From the IMG/VR virus record IMGVR_UViG_3300029893_000003, positions 18,175 through 82,174 of that record: a stretch of DNA of 64,000 nucleotides; one strand, written 5' to 3'. Shown here one piece after another: positions 1 through 9,106 of the stretch (its first letter is position 1; each line of letters opens with the position of its first letter). The stretch is from a virus. The notes beneath the pieces were generated by a model. That model worked only from the letters and a program-made list of their open reading frames with translations. It was not told the origin of the DNA and searched no databases. Made by a program: the position numbers and the translations under genes.

Positions 1-35
1 TTTTATTATTTTAGACAGACAAGAAAAGATATGGG

Positions 36-46
36 TTATGCGAATC
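36..46 (+). repeat. TTATGCGAAT leader repeat, copy 1
   Basis: The 10-mer TTATGCGAAT occurs here, at 445-454 and at 1626-1635, and a variant (TTATCAGAAT) lies at 1053-1062. The first two copies and the variant lie 12 to 30 bases upstream of a start codon; the third follows the terminator at 1600-1623. It could be a short regulatory or processing signal, or simply an inherited leader. The repetition is visible; the role is unknown. Confidence 0.4.
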
Positions 47-74
47 AACACAGATGTTCACGAAAGGGGTAACG

Positions 75-443
75 ATGATTGACCAGTTGGAATGTCCCGT
101 AGCAGCCCCCAAGCTGCTCAAGGCGAAATCAACTGTCGTGCTTTGCTCCAACTGCAAAGCGTGGATCACTCGCTATCCGACTTTTCTCGGATATGACGAC
201 ATGGATCACTGTGAGCGATGCGGTTGCACCAGCGTCATTATGCGCGAGGGCCGTCCCTATGGTCCGAAATCGGGCTTGTGGGATTGGATCGTCGCTGAGT
301 TTCGCGAAGTGTTCTCCCACCTCGACACGTGGGAGTTCGAGTCCGTTATCTGTGATCCGCCAATCGAGTCGCTCGACTGGAAGGCCATTGACGACTGGTT
401 CAATGAAAACGACTTCCACCGTGCGCCTAGAACAGTGGAATAG
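75..443 (+). CDS. Small zinc-ribbon-like protein, function unknown
   Basis: A protein of 122 residues that I do not recognise. It has two Cys pairs, CSNC near residue 25 and CERC near residue 47, spaced like a small zinc ribbon. The C-terminal half is rich in Trp, Asp and Glu. The start at 75 is preferred over 54 because a purine-rich AAAGGGG lies a few bases upstream. It is first in a run of four plus-strand genes that are clearly more GC-rich than most of the window. A DNA- or RNA-binding accessory role is possible but unproven. Confidence 0.6.
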   Translation: MIDQLECPVAAPKLLKAKSTVVLCSNCKAWITRYPTFLGYDDMDHCERCGCTSVIMREGRPYGPKSGLWDWIVAEFREVFSHLDTWEFESVICDPPIESLDWKAIDDWFNENDFHRAPRTVE

Positions 444-467
444 GTTATGCGAATAGGGGAACACGAA

Positions 468-698
468 ATGAACGCAGCAGAAATTGAACAAAAGCTTGAG
501 CAGTTAGAGCGCAAGCTTGCCCAAGCAGAGTCGGAACAAGAGAAACTAATCTCCATCATCATGCAAGAAACGGATGTATGCCTGTTTGGTGGCGGCGCTA
601 TGCGGGACGGACTCCCCCGCCGCAACAGTTGCCGCTTTGGGCATCCAGGCTGTGCGTGCGCTGATTGGATTGACGCGCACCGACCAGATAACGTATGA
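468..698 (+). CDS. Small coiled-coil protein with Cys/His C-terminus
   Basis: A 76-residue protein of unknown function. The first 35 residues form heptads of Glu, Gln, Leu and Lys that predict a coiled coil. The rest contains Gly-rich and Cys/His-containing sequence (CRFGHPGCACAD) that could bind a metal. The ATG at 468 follows AGGGGAACACGAA. It sits 24 bases after the preceding gene and the repeat TTATGCGAAT lies between them, so the two may be translated from one message. Confidence 0.5.
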   Translation: MNAAEIEQKLEQLERKLAQAESEQEKLISIIMQETDVCLFGGGAMRDGLPRRNSCRFGHPGCACADWIDAHRPDNV

Positions 699-735
699 GA
701 AGGCAGCTACCGGAAATCTATAGGAGATGTGGTTA

Positions 736-996
736 ATGCCCACCCTTTACTACCATCCCCGCCGAGGGGGAAAGGCGACGAAAGTGGCAGCAAACAGACT
801 GGCAGTATTGGACACCATTCGAGAGCGCACAGAAGCAGAGACACCGCCGGAATGGATCAAGCCGCTGCTGATCATTGAGGCGCTGGTGACTGAGATTGAC
901 GCGCTCAAATCTGAGATCGAACTGCTGCGTGCCGAACTGGGCAACCGTCCCGCCGAGGGCGCCAAGCCTGCGGACGTGTGGCCTGACCGCTGGTAG
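736..996 (+). CDS. Small helical protein, function unknown
   Basis: An 86-residue protein. Residues about 45 to 70 are a strong amphipathic helix (EIDALKSEIELLRAEL) of coiled-coil type. The start at 736 is preferred to 727 because the sequence TAGGAG ends right before 727, which is too close for initiation there but well placed for 736. No family was recognised. The gene ends one base before a repeated module (CCGCATCTGT..ACAGTT then a GCGCCCC hairpin) shared with the end of the next gene. Confidence 0.55.
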   Translation: MPTLYYHPRRGGKATKVAANRLAVLDTIRERTEAETPPEWIKPLLIIEALVTEIDALKSEIELLRAELGNRPAEGAKPADVWPDRW

Positions 997-1046
997 CCGC
1001 ATCTGTGCACAGTTCACACACAGCGCCCCGGTGTGTGCCGGGGCGC
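997..1046 (+). terminator. Repeated 3'-end module with GC hairpin, copy 1
   Basis: CCGCATCTGT, ACAGTT and then a perfect 9-bp hairpin GCGCCCCGG/CCGGGGCGC. The same arrangement recurs at 1574-1623 after the next gene. This copy lacks a T-run, so it may act as an mRNA end-protecting hairpin or an incomplete terminator. Confidence 0.5.
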
Positions 1047-1074
1047 GTCACTTATCAGAATAGGAGTACTAAAC

Positions 1075-1572
1075 ATGAAAGGACTGGAGATGAAAAAGTA
1101 CCAGCTTCGGCGGGCAATTCGGCAGACCTGCATTCTTTCGCCACCGCCGCCCCACAGCGAAACGGAGAAATACGACGCTTGGACGCTAGGGCGGCTGATC
1201 GACTACACAGCGAAGGAACTTGAGAAGCAGTTGCCCGCCTACGTCCGCAAGATGGAGTCGGTTGCTCATCCCGATCCGTCTCGCCCGCTGGTTGTCATGC
1301 CGCGAACTACATCCGCCATCCCGCTCACCGCCGACGGATCGCCTGCCTTTCCCGAACCAGAACGGATACGCCGATACGACACGGTGCTGCCGAAACGGTT
1401 TGTTGTACGCTCCGGGGATGGCCCGGCGCTCAATGTCTTCATCGGCTATTCATCGCTCATGGAGACGGTCTACTTCTTTCGCGTCAAACGGTTACTCGAC
1501 GAGGCGACGATCCGCCGCCCAACATGGAAGGGGCGCAAAACACCCCTCAACCGCGAACTGCCCTACGCCTGA
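1075..1572 (+). CDS. Hypothetical protein, basic N-terminus
   Basis: A 165-residue protein of no recognised family. The ATG at 1075 has AGGAG nine bases upstream. The protein starts with a basic segment, has a Pro-rich stretch near residue 25, and contains mixed alpha/beta sequence to a basic C-terminus. It is the last gene of the left-hand plus-strand group, is GC-rich, and ends just before a strong terminator facing the minus-strand structural genes. Confidence 0.55.
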   Translation: MKGLEMKKYQLRRAIRQTCILSPPPPHSETEKYDAWTLGRLIDYTAKELEKQLPAYVRKMESVAHPDPSRPLVVMPRTTSAIPLTADGSPAFPEPERIRRYDTVLPKRFVVRSGDGPALNVFIGYSSLMETVYFFRVKRLLDEATIRRPTWKGRKTPLNRELPYA

Positions 1573-1599
1573 CCGCATCTGTAAACAGTTGCCAGATAG

Positions 1600-1623
1600 A
1601 GCGCCCCAACCGGGGCGCTTTTT
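1600..1623 (+). terminator. Rho-independent terminator
   Basis: A perfect 8-bp stem AGCGCCCC/GGGGCGCT with loop AACC is followed by five T. It closes the plus-strand group. It is preceded by the CCGCATCTGT..ACAGTT repeat also seen at 997. Confidence 0.85.
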
Positions 1624-1680
1624 GCTTATGCGAATCGACCGTTGCAAAACCCACCAGTCTCTTATGAGTGATGTCATCAG

Positions 1681-4083
1681 TTAACTCTCGCTGTAGGATA
1701 CCCATGCGCTAATGAGAGATTGCAGCGTCGCAAAATGTGCGTCTGCAATTGCCTGTTTCGTGCGAAGGTCCGCGATTGATGAGACAACCACCGCTCTAAT
1801 CCCATCAATCGCCTCGCGGATTTGGTCAGTAGTGACACCCAGGTTGGTGCTAAGGTCCAAGCTGGTCCATTGGGTCGGATTAGTGCCAGTGAGTTCTTTG
1901 GGTGACATAAAATAACTGTTCGTTACCGCAGAGGTCACAGAGCCGGTTAAAGAGCCGATTAGCGTATCGGTTATTGTCTGATTGCTGCCAGTGCCTGCCA
2001 GGACCGCGATCCCGGTACTCGACCATACAATATTTTTTTGAAAGGTGCCGTTGTCCCCATCAATGACCATGCCACACAGCACGTCGCCCAGGAAGTTTCC
2101 TCGCACCTTACCATAGGTAGGATCGTGCCAAAAATGGATAGCATATCCCTCTCCGCCGATGAAGATATTTTCTTCGATCAGCGGCTCATCTTCCGCCTGG
2201 GTTATGTCATGATTAGTGTAATAAAGCGAGTGGTAATGGACTCCGCTACCGCACTCAATGAAACGGTTGCGATAGATATGGACGCGGGTAAAGTCTGAAC
2301 CAAGACACTCCCAAAAACCGAAGAAGGTGTTGTACCGGACTACGCAATCAGGCTTTACATGCACGTGCTGGTTGGGGGTTGCAGGTGCAGCAGCCTTAGC
2401 TCCCCCGATCCAACACCCTTCCAGCGTCGCCCCGCTATTTACAACTACAGTGGGCGCATAGCCATCAGTGCGAGTGATTATGGGCTTTGCTCCTGCTGCT
2501 GCCTTGAGCGTGCCGCCCGCTGGAATGTTAATATGATAGCCGTTTACCGTAGTGGCCGGGTCGAGGGCATAGATTCCGTCGGCAAGCTCTACGATTCCCC
2601 CTGCCGCCAATTCCGCATAAGGGAAAACTTGATCGCCAGTCACGGACATCGGCTCCATCAAGACGGGGTCGGGCTGGGAGACGCCGCTACCGGGGCCAAG
2701 ATAAAGCTGTGGGTTAGCGTAGGCCGAAGACGAGATCGGATAACTTTGCAACCCTTCAGGTGATGTTTCTGCCGGGTATACCGCCGCGATTGCCGTTGCG
2801 GTATCCTGGTGCGACACATCCAAGATAGCACCGCGCGACGTCACCGTTTTTCCTGAGCGCGATAAAAAGCGGTGTTGTGTGCCTTCGCACATCACGTCGA
2901 TGCCGGTCGGCGTCCCCACGTTCAGCACATCGGTCCATCCAGCAGGCACAATTTCAGAGCCGCCAACAACTTGTCGCACACAATAATCCCAGGCCGTATT
3001 TGTCTCGTTGCGCCGTATAATGGCTCTCCACTTATTATCTTGATCACCAATGCGGTAGTCGATGGATACTTCTTCGCCTGCCGATGGGGCGTCATTGAGT
3101 ACAAACGTAAAACGATGTATTGCGTCGGCTGACGCTTCATACTGCGATCCAGACACTGGCTCGGTTTCGTAGACGGTGGCAAGCCCGGCGTCCGAATTGA
3201 ACGGCGCTCCAAGAGCAAGCACCGCAATTGAATCCATCTCGAATTTGTCGTTGGTAGATGTTACTCTGGTATACACATCTCCAAGGTTGTAATCATAGTA
3301 TCGCGGTTTAATTAAGGTGAGTTTTGAGGTGGTGCAATTAATGTATAATACCAAAGTGTCGGTATAAATCACCGCAAACCGACGCTGGTCGCTGTAATAG
3401 CCAGAGAAAGTCTCTAAAAAGGAGAGATAGGATGGTGAGATACGGTCTACCGGCACTCCCAACTTTTCGTTGCTAAATCCAACGCGCATGTTAGACCCGC
3501 CAGCGGTATAGTTCGTGCTAAATAATAGAGCTAACCCAGGGACAAATGGGGTTGGGCTTGCGGTAGTCACTGATATGTTGGTGGTGGCAGTTTTCGCCAG
3601 TTTGCCATTGGCAATCGAGAGGTCAGGCGCTCCCGCATCGGAAAATTCTAAGACGCCGGGACCGGGTTCACTTGTGCGTGGTGTCGTTATCGGAGCCGCA
3701 TCAGCGGTTGTAAACTCATCACGCAAAATATAGAGATCGACGGCAAGGCTAAACTGAGTTGCCGCCTTGTTGGCATTACCAGCGAGATCGGTACACACCG
3801 CAGCAGGAATGTCTACGGTGACTATGCCAACATCAATCGTTGGTGTGATCGTCGCTGTCCAGACGGTGTTATCTGCCGTGACAAAGTTTGACATCACGCA
3901 GTTGCCGAGCTTCACATCGCTGTACGCAAATCCGGTAACTTCATCGTCAAACGTGATAATAATCGTAAACGGCCCTTTGGTGGGCGCAACCGCATCGCTC
4001 GTAATCGTTACGGTCGGCCCGCTCACCCCCTGCGCCCCCCGGAACGCCGGATTGTTCAGCAGCAAACCCATCATTCCCGGCAT
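1681..4083 (-). CDS. Tail fibre/spike-like protein with Ig-like and beta-helix domains
   Basis: An 800-residue structural-type protein. The N-terminus is hydrophobic with NNPAF. It is followed by a bacterial Ig-like domain (about residues 24-118, with FTIIITFDDEVTGF). A middle region of beta-sandwich type has a concanavalin-like feel. A C-terminal beta-helix-like region (about 490-730) shows repeating PIITRTDGYAPTVVVNSGATLEG, HVKPDCVVRYN and IYRNRFIE rungs, as in polysaccharide-binding tail spikes. The last 45 residues look like a coiled coil (IREAIDGIRAVV). A GAGGTGAC sequence precedes the start. It probably recognises or degrades host surface glycans; the exact substrate is unknown. Confidence 0.7.
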   Translation of the reverse strand: MPGMMGLLLNNPAFRGAQGVSGPTVTITSDAVAPTKGPFTIIITFDDEVTGFAYSDVKLGNCVMSNFVTADNTVWTATITPTIDVGIVTVDIPAAVCTDLAGNANKAATQFSLAVDLYILRDEFTTADAAPITTPRTSEPGPGVLEFSDAGAPDLSIANGKLAKTATTNISVTTASPTPFVPGLALLFSTNYTAGGSNMRVGFSNEKLGVPVDRISPSYLSFLETFSGYYSDQRRFAVIYTDTLVLYINCTTSKLTLIKPRYYDYNLGDVYTRVTSTNDKFEMDSIAVLALGAPFNSDAGLATVYETEPVSGSQYEASADAIHRFTFVLNDAPSAGEEVSIDYRIGDQDNKWRAIIRRNETNTAWDYCVRQVVGGSEIVPAGWTDVLNVGTPTGIDVMCEGTQHRFLSRSGKTVTSRGAILDVSHQDTATAIAAVYPAETSPEGLQSYPISSSAYANPQLYLGPGSGVSQPDPVLMEPMSVTGDQVFPYAELAAGGIVELADGIYALDPATTVNGYHINIPAGGTLKAAAGAKPIITRTDGYAPTVVVNSGATLEGCWIGGAKAAAPATPNQHVHVKPDCVVRYNTFFGFWECLGSDFTRVHIYRNRFIECGSGVHYHSLYYTNHDITQAEDEPLIEENIFIGGEGYAIHFWHDPTYGKVRGNFLGDVLCGMVIDGDNGTFQKNIVWSSTGIAVLAGTGSNQTITDTLIGSLTGSVTSAVTNSYFMSPKELTGTNPTQWTSLDLSTNLGVTTDQIREAIDGIRAVVVSSIADLRTKQAIADAHFATLQSLISAWVSYSES

Positions 4084-4135
4084 ATCGTCACCTCGCCCTC
4101 GCCTTTATTCGTTATGAGAATGGTCATTCTAAACA

Positions 4136-4597
4136 TTAGCTAATCAAGCTGTATTGTACTAGCAAATCAGTCTGATCTTCATCAGCACCAGTCGCATCAA
4201 CAAACAAAAGGCGTACATACGGGAAAGGAAAAATCTCTGCCCACAAAACAAGCGCATTAGGCTCTCCTGCAACAAGAGTCATTTCAAATGGTGCGTCATT
4301 TGCAGTATCCATCAACGTAGCAAAGTTCGCAGGATTACCATCTGTTGAAACTTGAACACGAAGAACACTACCCGCAATAAAATCGCCCGCAATTACAACA
4401 CCCACAGAAGCCCATCCACGCTTGTCAATTACATCTGATACAGCACCATTAACAGTCATCACATTGTAGGGAGACATAAGACGGGCGGGAAGAACCGTTG
4501 CAGCATCTAGCCCCTCTCCTACAGAAGTAGCTGTAATGTCTCCTGATCCTACAATAGTTACAGGATAGGCGTTACCTGCCAAAGTACCTCTGCTCAT
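4136..4597 (-). CDS. Small beta-rich virion-type protein
   Basis: A 153-residue protein dominated by beta-type and small residues (for example NVMTVNGAVSDVIDKRGW and VLRVQVSTDG). This is typical of capsid-decoration or tail-accessory proteins, but the family is not recognised. Its ATG overlaps the stop of the upstream gene in a TAATG arrangement, so it is translationally coupled to the 5175 gene. The position downstream of the major capsid gene supports a virion role. Confidence 0.55.
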   Translation of the reverse strand: MSRGTLAGNAYPVTIVGSGDITATSVGEGLDAATVLPARLMSPYNVMTVNGAVSDVIDKRGWASVGVVIAGDFIAGSVLRVQVSTDGNPANFATLMDTANDAPFEMTLVAGEPNALVLWAEIFPFPYVRLLFVDATGADEDQTDLLVQYSLIS

Positions 4598-5175
4598 TAT
4601 TCTTCTTCCTTTTCAGGTTCATCAATCCGAACTATATACGTAGAAGAAAAACTTCCTTCTTTGATATGAGGAACAGCAGTCATCGTAGAAATAATATTAC
4701 CCGTAGAATCTATAAATTGAATCACTAACCCATCTTCCGTCGCCGTTCCTATGGTTTCTACTTTTTCGCCTACCTGCCGCAACAAAGCATCCGTCTGATC
4801 CGCCCGTTCTCTAATAAGTTCTTCTAATGTGTCTAGCTTTTTGTCATAAGACGCAGTTACAGAGGTAATTAATCCAGTAAGCGCACCCAAATTTTCACTA
4901 ACCGTACTTAATACTTTCGTGTTAGCTTGATAAGCTAACCGAACAAGCTTTCCTTCTGCTATACTTTCTGCCACCAAATCAGTGAGGGTTTGTTCTAGTC
5001 GAATCTGTTTTTCTTCTAGCCCTATTCTAGCAGAATCCTCTTTACTTTTGCTGGTTGCTTGATGATAAATTGTTCTCGCCAACCACAGCATAATAACTAC
5101 TAAAGCTCCCGCTAAACCCCCCTCTAAATTTGAATCATCGATTCCCAAGAAGTGGTCGCCAAGTAGGAAATACAT
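4597..5175 (-). CDS. Membrane-anchored coiled-coil protein
   Basis: A 192-residue protein with one membrane segment near residues 20-38 (GALVVIMLWLARTIY). It is followed by a long helical, coiled-coil-prone region up to about residue 140, then a short beta-type tail ending in acidic residues. The layout resembles phage membrane proteins such as spanins or tail-associated membrane proteins, but no family is certain. The ATG has CTAGGAG upstream inside the hairpin region that follows the capsid gene. Confidence 0.55.
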   Translation of the reverse strand: MYFLLGDHFLGIDDSNLEGGLAGALVVIMLWLARTIYHQATSKSKEDSARIGLEEKQIRLEQTLTDLVAESIAEGKLVRLAYQANTKVLSTVSENLGALTGLITSVTASYDKKLDTLEELIRERADQTDALLRQVGEKVETIGTATEDGLVIQFIDSTGNIISTMTAVPHIKEGSFSSTYIVRIDEPEKEEE

Positions 5176-5186
5176 GAATAACTCCT

Positions 5187-5214
5187 AGAGGGGGGTAGTT
5201 TAATACCCCCCTCT
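5187..5214 (-). terminator. Hairpin after the major capsid gene
   Basis: A perfect 11-bp stem, AGAG6TA paired with TAC6TCT, with a 6-base loop (GTTTAA on the plus strand). It lies directly downstream of the capsid stop and has no T-run, so it could act as attenuator or mRNA stabiliser. Part of it abuts the ribosome-binding site of the next gene. Confidence 0.6.
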
Positions 5215-5231
5215 GATTACTAGATTTATAT

Positions 5232-6701
5232 CTAACTCGTCAAGTTGTATGGCGCATTATCCCGAACCAACACACCACCATTCACAAAGTAGTGATCGTC
5301 AGGATGCGGCATACGCATTGCCTTGAGCGGCGTGTACAGGACATTCTGTAGACGAGCCGCCAAGTGCGGAGTCTGAAGGCGAAGGCGCGGTTCAATCTTG
5401 GCAGTCCACGACACACACCAGTTGGTGCGGCTGAACGTCCACAAGAACCGACCCCCATCCGTCCAAAATTCGTTGTTCAAACGCCCATCAGCAATACCCT
5501 GCATCACGCCATTAGCGGCAGAGAAGTCAAAGTATTCAAAGTACAACACCGGACGAGAACCACGAACCGTAAACGGAAGCAGATAAATATCACTCGAAAA
5601 AGAACCAGCCGGAACATTCGCGTTTTCCGCATTAGTGTCAATAGGCATATAGTCATCGACAATCACCGGAATACGCATACCGTCAAGCTCAAGATAGTTC
5701 CCATTATACATTGCATCAGACATGGCACGCATCGCCATAGCATCAACATTGCTGCTAGGGGCACCATTGGGAAGATCGCCAGCCTGACCACAACGACCCG
5801 TCGCGTAAACGCAAGGCCAGTAATCAGTGAGAATACGGAACAAAGCTTCTGGCATCACCAGCGCCCACTGTACCGGATTCATCCCCATCGTAGTCGCATT
5901 ATGCTTTACATAGCGCCACATCGTTTGCAACGTATAAAACAGACTATAAGTTGAATCTTCAGCTGAAGCGTAGTTGAAATCAACAATGTATGAGTCAAGC
6001 GACGGACAGGACGTTCCCGTAATCACATCGGTATGTCCCGTCTTCACCAACGATTCAAGACCAAAAAATTCCTTATAACCACCACCAGCTGTATTGTTAA
6101 CCGGAGTACCCGTCCACAGCATCTTGCTAAGCTTGTTCTCAAACGCCACGCCAAGCATCAGCCAACGAGCAAGAACCTCTCGGTTCAATACTGAAGCAGT
6201 TGAGTTAGGAACACTGTCAGGAACGAAAAACCCCTGATCCAGAAGCGGATCGTTAACAAGCTGAAGGTCCATAAACTCGCCACGATTGGTGCGACGGCCC
6301 ACGGTATTCAGTTCAAGAGGTTCTGTCTTGCGACTCACCCGCCCAAAAACCGTACCCTGCATACAGCTTTTAATCTCGCCAGCTTCCGGCGGCTCGTCAC
6401 AGACACCGTCGGCTTCATCACCAGTCTCATCTGTAAAGCCAGTCAGATATGCCTGAATAGGATTGGTATCGACCGTACCGAACGAAGGAAGCACAGCGCC
6501 AAGCCCCGTCCCACGAACACGAGTCGAAAACACATCCCGTTCGACACCCGGCACACCAAAAATTCCGGTTGGCCCGTGCATATAATTGGTCGTCAAACTA
6601 AATCCAGCAGGAAGATCGTGCTTGTAACCGACGCTCTTATCCTGCATCTGACTCAGTTTGGAAAATGCACTAGCCAGTTCCGCGTAATCAATGTTTCCCA
6701 T
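5232..6701 (-). CDS. Major capsid protein, HK97-type
   Basis: A 489-residue protein with the length and composition of a phage major capsid protein. Features include an alpha/beta body, EPLELNTVGRRTNRGEFMDLQ, SVLNREVLARWLMLGVAFENKL, and a spine-like region with QTMWRYVKHNATTMGMNPVQW that resembles major-capsid spine helices. It sits directly downstream of the protease/scaffold gene, the usual gene order. GGTGGAG precedes the start. The fold is inferred from position and composition rather than a signature motif. Confidence 0.8.
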   Translation of the reverse strand: MGNIDYAELASAFSKLSQMQDKSVGYKHDLPAGFSLTTNYMHGPTGIFGVPGVERDVFSTRVRGTGLGAVLPSFGTVDTNPIQAYLTGFTDETGDEADGVCDEPPEAGEIKSCMQGTVFGRVSRKTEPLELNTVGRRTNRGEFMDLQLVNDPLLDQGFFVPDSVPNSTASVLNREVLARWLMLGVAFENKLSKMLWTGTPVNNTAGGGYKEFFGLESLVKTGHTDVITGTSCPSLDSYIVDFNYASAEDSTYSLFYTLQTMWRYVKHNATTMGMNPVQWALVMPEALFRILTDYWPCVYATGRCGQAGDLPNGAPSSNVDAMAMRAMSDAMYNGNYLELDGMRIPVIVDDYMPIDTNAENANVPAGSFSSDIYLLPFTVRGSRPVLYFEYFDFSAANGVMQGIADGRLNNEFWTDGGRFLWTFSRTNWCVSWTAKIEPRLRLQTPHLAARLQNVLYTPLKAMRMPHPDDHYFVNGGVLVRDNAPYNLTS

Positions 6702-6727
6702 TAGTTATCTCCACCTATCGATCAGGA

Positions 6728-7840
6728 TTATTCAATCCCTAGATGTTGCCAAAAACCAACCTGCAAAACGGACGGGGTATCAGAAGTTTCTTTTTCCTCT
6801 ACCTTTCCCTCACGCTTTTGCTTGAGACGATCAACAAGCTCCTGATCACTTTCCTCTTCTTTAGTAAAGGCTTGTGGCATATACTGACGCCATGAACGGG
6901 CCGTAAACGCCTCTGCAATCTTCTCGTCTTCAGACTTACTCTGCTGCTTTTCGATAACAGCAATCTTTTCAGTAAGAGAATTAATTGCCTGCCCGTAGCT
7001 TTCTAGCACTTCAGCAAGCTCCTCAATATTGAGGGCCTTATAAACGCGAGTGTAGACAGCCTGAAAAGGCTCATCAGGAACTTCCTCTTCCGAAGGAGCT
7101 TCTTCTACAGAGTCATTAGCAACTTCCTCTGCCGGAGTCTCTTCGGCAACTTCTTCCGCGTCAGAACTTTCTTCCATTTCCTTGAAAGGAATAATACGAT
7201 CCAAAATTTCGGAAGCCTGAATTAGATTCTCTTCCGCCATCTTTTCGTATTCTTCTCCAAAGATTTGACGCAACCAGTTCCGACGCGCCGAACTAAGCTC
7301 TTTCCCCATTACAAAATCTCCATAAAATGTTGGTTGTGTGAGGACGTTTGCCGCCCACTCATCCGGTAATATTGTGAACTCAAAGCTTCTATATTTCGAA
7401 ATTATTTTATCATCAATTTCCAAAACAATAAAACCATGAGACATACCTAATGAATATTCATTGTTTAGTAGCTTGTTTACAATAGGTTCTTGTTCTGGAT
7501 ATATCTTGCCTAATACCAGCGCAAAGCGCCCGAAAACTTCTACCTGCAAAACCTCTCCAATAGAAAATCCTTTGAAGACAGTTTTTGTAAATTCATTAAA
7601 TTCTTCAGTGGATAATGAACCAGACTCATGCAACAAAAATGCAGTGTACCAGATTCGATCCGGTATCTTAGGTGCGTGCATGATCGTGATCTGTGGGACA
7701 AAGCCTGTTTCTTCAATCCACTGTTTGTAGTTAATGTGGGATTCCTGAGATAGAATATCCCCTTCTCGATCCACATAACTATTAGAGTAGATTCCTAGAA
7801 AATAGCTTTCGCCATTAACCTTAAATATAATAGGCCTCAT
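6728..7840 (-). CDS. Prohead protease fused to scaffold-like domain
   Basis: A 370-residue protein. Residues 1-175 read as a caudoviral prohead protease: DREGDIL near residue 24, a His in IMHAPK near 55 and a Ser in LGMSHGF near 131, the expected spacing for the His/Ser catalytic pair. Residues about 215-260 are very acidic, and the C-terminal third is helical (EELAEVLESYGQAINSLTEKI), as in scaffold domains. In this family the protease matures the prohead and removes the scaffold. Its ATG overlaps the upstream stop (ATGA). Confidence 0.78.
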   Translation of the reverse strand: MRPIIFKVNGESYFLGIYSNSYVDREGDILSQESHINYKQWIEETGFVPQITIMHAPKIPDRIWYTAFLLHESGSLSTEEFNEFTKTVFKGFSIGEVLQVEVFGRFALVLGKIYPEQEPIVNKLLNNEYSLGMSHGFIVLEIDDKIISKYRSFEFTILPDEWAANVLTQPTFYGDFVMGKELSSARRNWLRQIFGEEYEKMAEENLIQASEILDRIIPFKEMEESSDAEEVAEETPAEEVANDSVEEAPSEEEVPDEPFQAVYTRVYKALNIEELAEVLESYGQAINSLTEKIAVIEKQQSKSEDEKIAEAFTARSWRQYMPQAFTKEEESDQELVDRLKQKREGKVEEKETSDTPSVLQVGFWQHLGIE

Positions 7841-8373
7841 TTTAAAACCGCTTTCACTATGATTGTTTTAACTCCCAAAACCACCTGCTTATGAATCTTG
7901 TTGACAATAAACCCCTCAAAATCTCTTGCCTCAATTCCAGGCCACCAAACAGAAGTTCGTCCTTTAACTACTGGACCATAGTATAGCCCACCCCCTGATA
8001 TTCCCCAGCGACCCCCAGGCTGAGTCCTTGCTCGATAACCCTGTTGGTAGATGAGATAGGGCGCTCTTCGTGCATAAATCTGGTGGCCTGCCACCCCACG
8101 ACTGATATAGACCCACTTCATACGATTAAACCCGCCTACCGGATAGACGTAAATCGACATAAACGAGCCACCATAAAACGTAAAGGTGCTTCTAAAAAAT
8201 GGCTTATTTCGCCAGCCCGTCACTGTCAGATATAACCAGTTACGAATCAACTCCTTAACTGGTCCTTTGAGGTAGACAGCTAAATCCTTCTCTATCCGAT
8301 CCCACTTTCTAGTAATATATCCAGCAGGTAGATAGATAGGAATAATCGTAGCATTTTTAAGTCGTGAGGCCAT
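7837..8373 (-). CDS. Head-tail connection-type protein (HK97 gp10-like candidate)
   Basis: A 178-residue basic protein rich in Tyr, Gly and Arg, with a helical N-terminal half (KWDRIEKDLAVYLKGPVKELIRN) and a Gly/Tyr-rich beta-type middle. Its position between the portal/head-morphogenesis genes and the protease, and its size, suggest a head-completion or gp10-like tail-joining protein. It overlaps the preceding gene by 17 bases. Family assignment is tentative. Confidence 0.45.
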   Translation of the reverse strand: MASRLKNATIIPIYLPAGYITRKWDRIEKDLAVYLKGPVKELIRNWLYLTVTGWRNKPFFRSTFTFYGGSFMSIYVYPVGGFNRMKWVYISRGVAGHQIYARRAPYLIYQQGYRARTQPGGRWGISGGGLYYGPVVKGRTSVWWPGIEARDFEGFIVNKIHKQVVLGVKTIIVKAVLK

Positions 8374-9106
8374 GAACTTCTACCTTACTAAATGTATATG
8401 GGCTTTCTGCTTCATGATCTAAACAAACAACACAATTTTCCGCCGAAGGATTTACGTTCCAATAAACGTAATAATTATCCTCATCTTCATCTACTTCCAA
8501 CCAGCATTTGCACAACGATTTTCCAAGACAGTCGTCACCTGGGAGATAAGGCATCATAAAAGTAATATCGACAGGAATAGTGCCCGCTATAAACGGTGCT
8601 CTGGCATACCCATACAGAGAAGAACGCCACTGTAGACGACCACTATAAATTACTCCGCTAGACAACGCCTCACGAATGTCTGCCTCAAATCCATCGAAGT
8701 ATTCATATTCCCTCTCTAAACGCTGTTCTAAGATTTCCCTGTGCCGTTCAGTAAATTCCTCTCCTTGCAAACCCAACAGCATAAGATCAGAAAAATGGAT
8801 ACGCAGACGATCTCTAAACCGCTCCGAAAATTCCCTTATTGATAAGGCTCCCGACAAAACAGCGACCAGCAATTCCTGAAATTCTTGGGATGCCTCTTCA
8901 CAAAGTTCTTCGTATTCCTGTTCGTCCCGCTCATCATACTGCTTCTTTCCTTTACCAGCAGCATGTATGCACGCGAAAATAGCCTCTTCTTCAGACCCGC
9001 CATCTCTCAAAACCGCATTAGCGGCTCTGATACAACGTTTCTTTTCTGAGACTGTCCAATTCTTAGCAACTTTTGGCACGTAATTGGGATAACGATAGGG
9101 ACTCAT
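8357..9106 (-). CDS. Head-morphogenesis (minor capsid) protein with ChaB-like N-terminus
   Basis: A 249-residue protein. Residues 15-55 (WTVSEKKRCIRAANAV, then EEEAIFACIHAAGK) resemble a ChaB-type small helical domain. The remainder is long helices followed by a Cys-rich end (CLGKSLCKCWLEV near residue 195, CVVCLDHEA near 228) reminiscent of SPP1 gp7-like minor head proteins. Its start overlaps the portal stop as ATGA, the usual portal-minor head order. The Cys-rich end may bind metal. Confidence 0.6.
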   Translation of the reverse strand: MSPYRYPNYVPKVAKNWTVSEKKRCIRAANAVLRDGGSEEEAIFACIHAAGKGKKQYDERDEQEYEELCEEASQEFQELLVAVLSGALSIREFSERFRDRLRIHFSDLMLLGLQGEEFTERHREILEQRLEREYEYFDGFEADIREALSSGVIYSGRLQWRSSLYGYARAPFIAGTIPVDITFMMPYLPGDDCLGKSLCKCWLEVDEDEDNYYVYWNVNPSAENCVVCLDHEAESPYTFSKVEVHGLTT

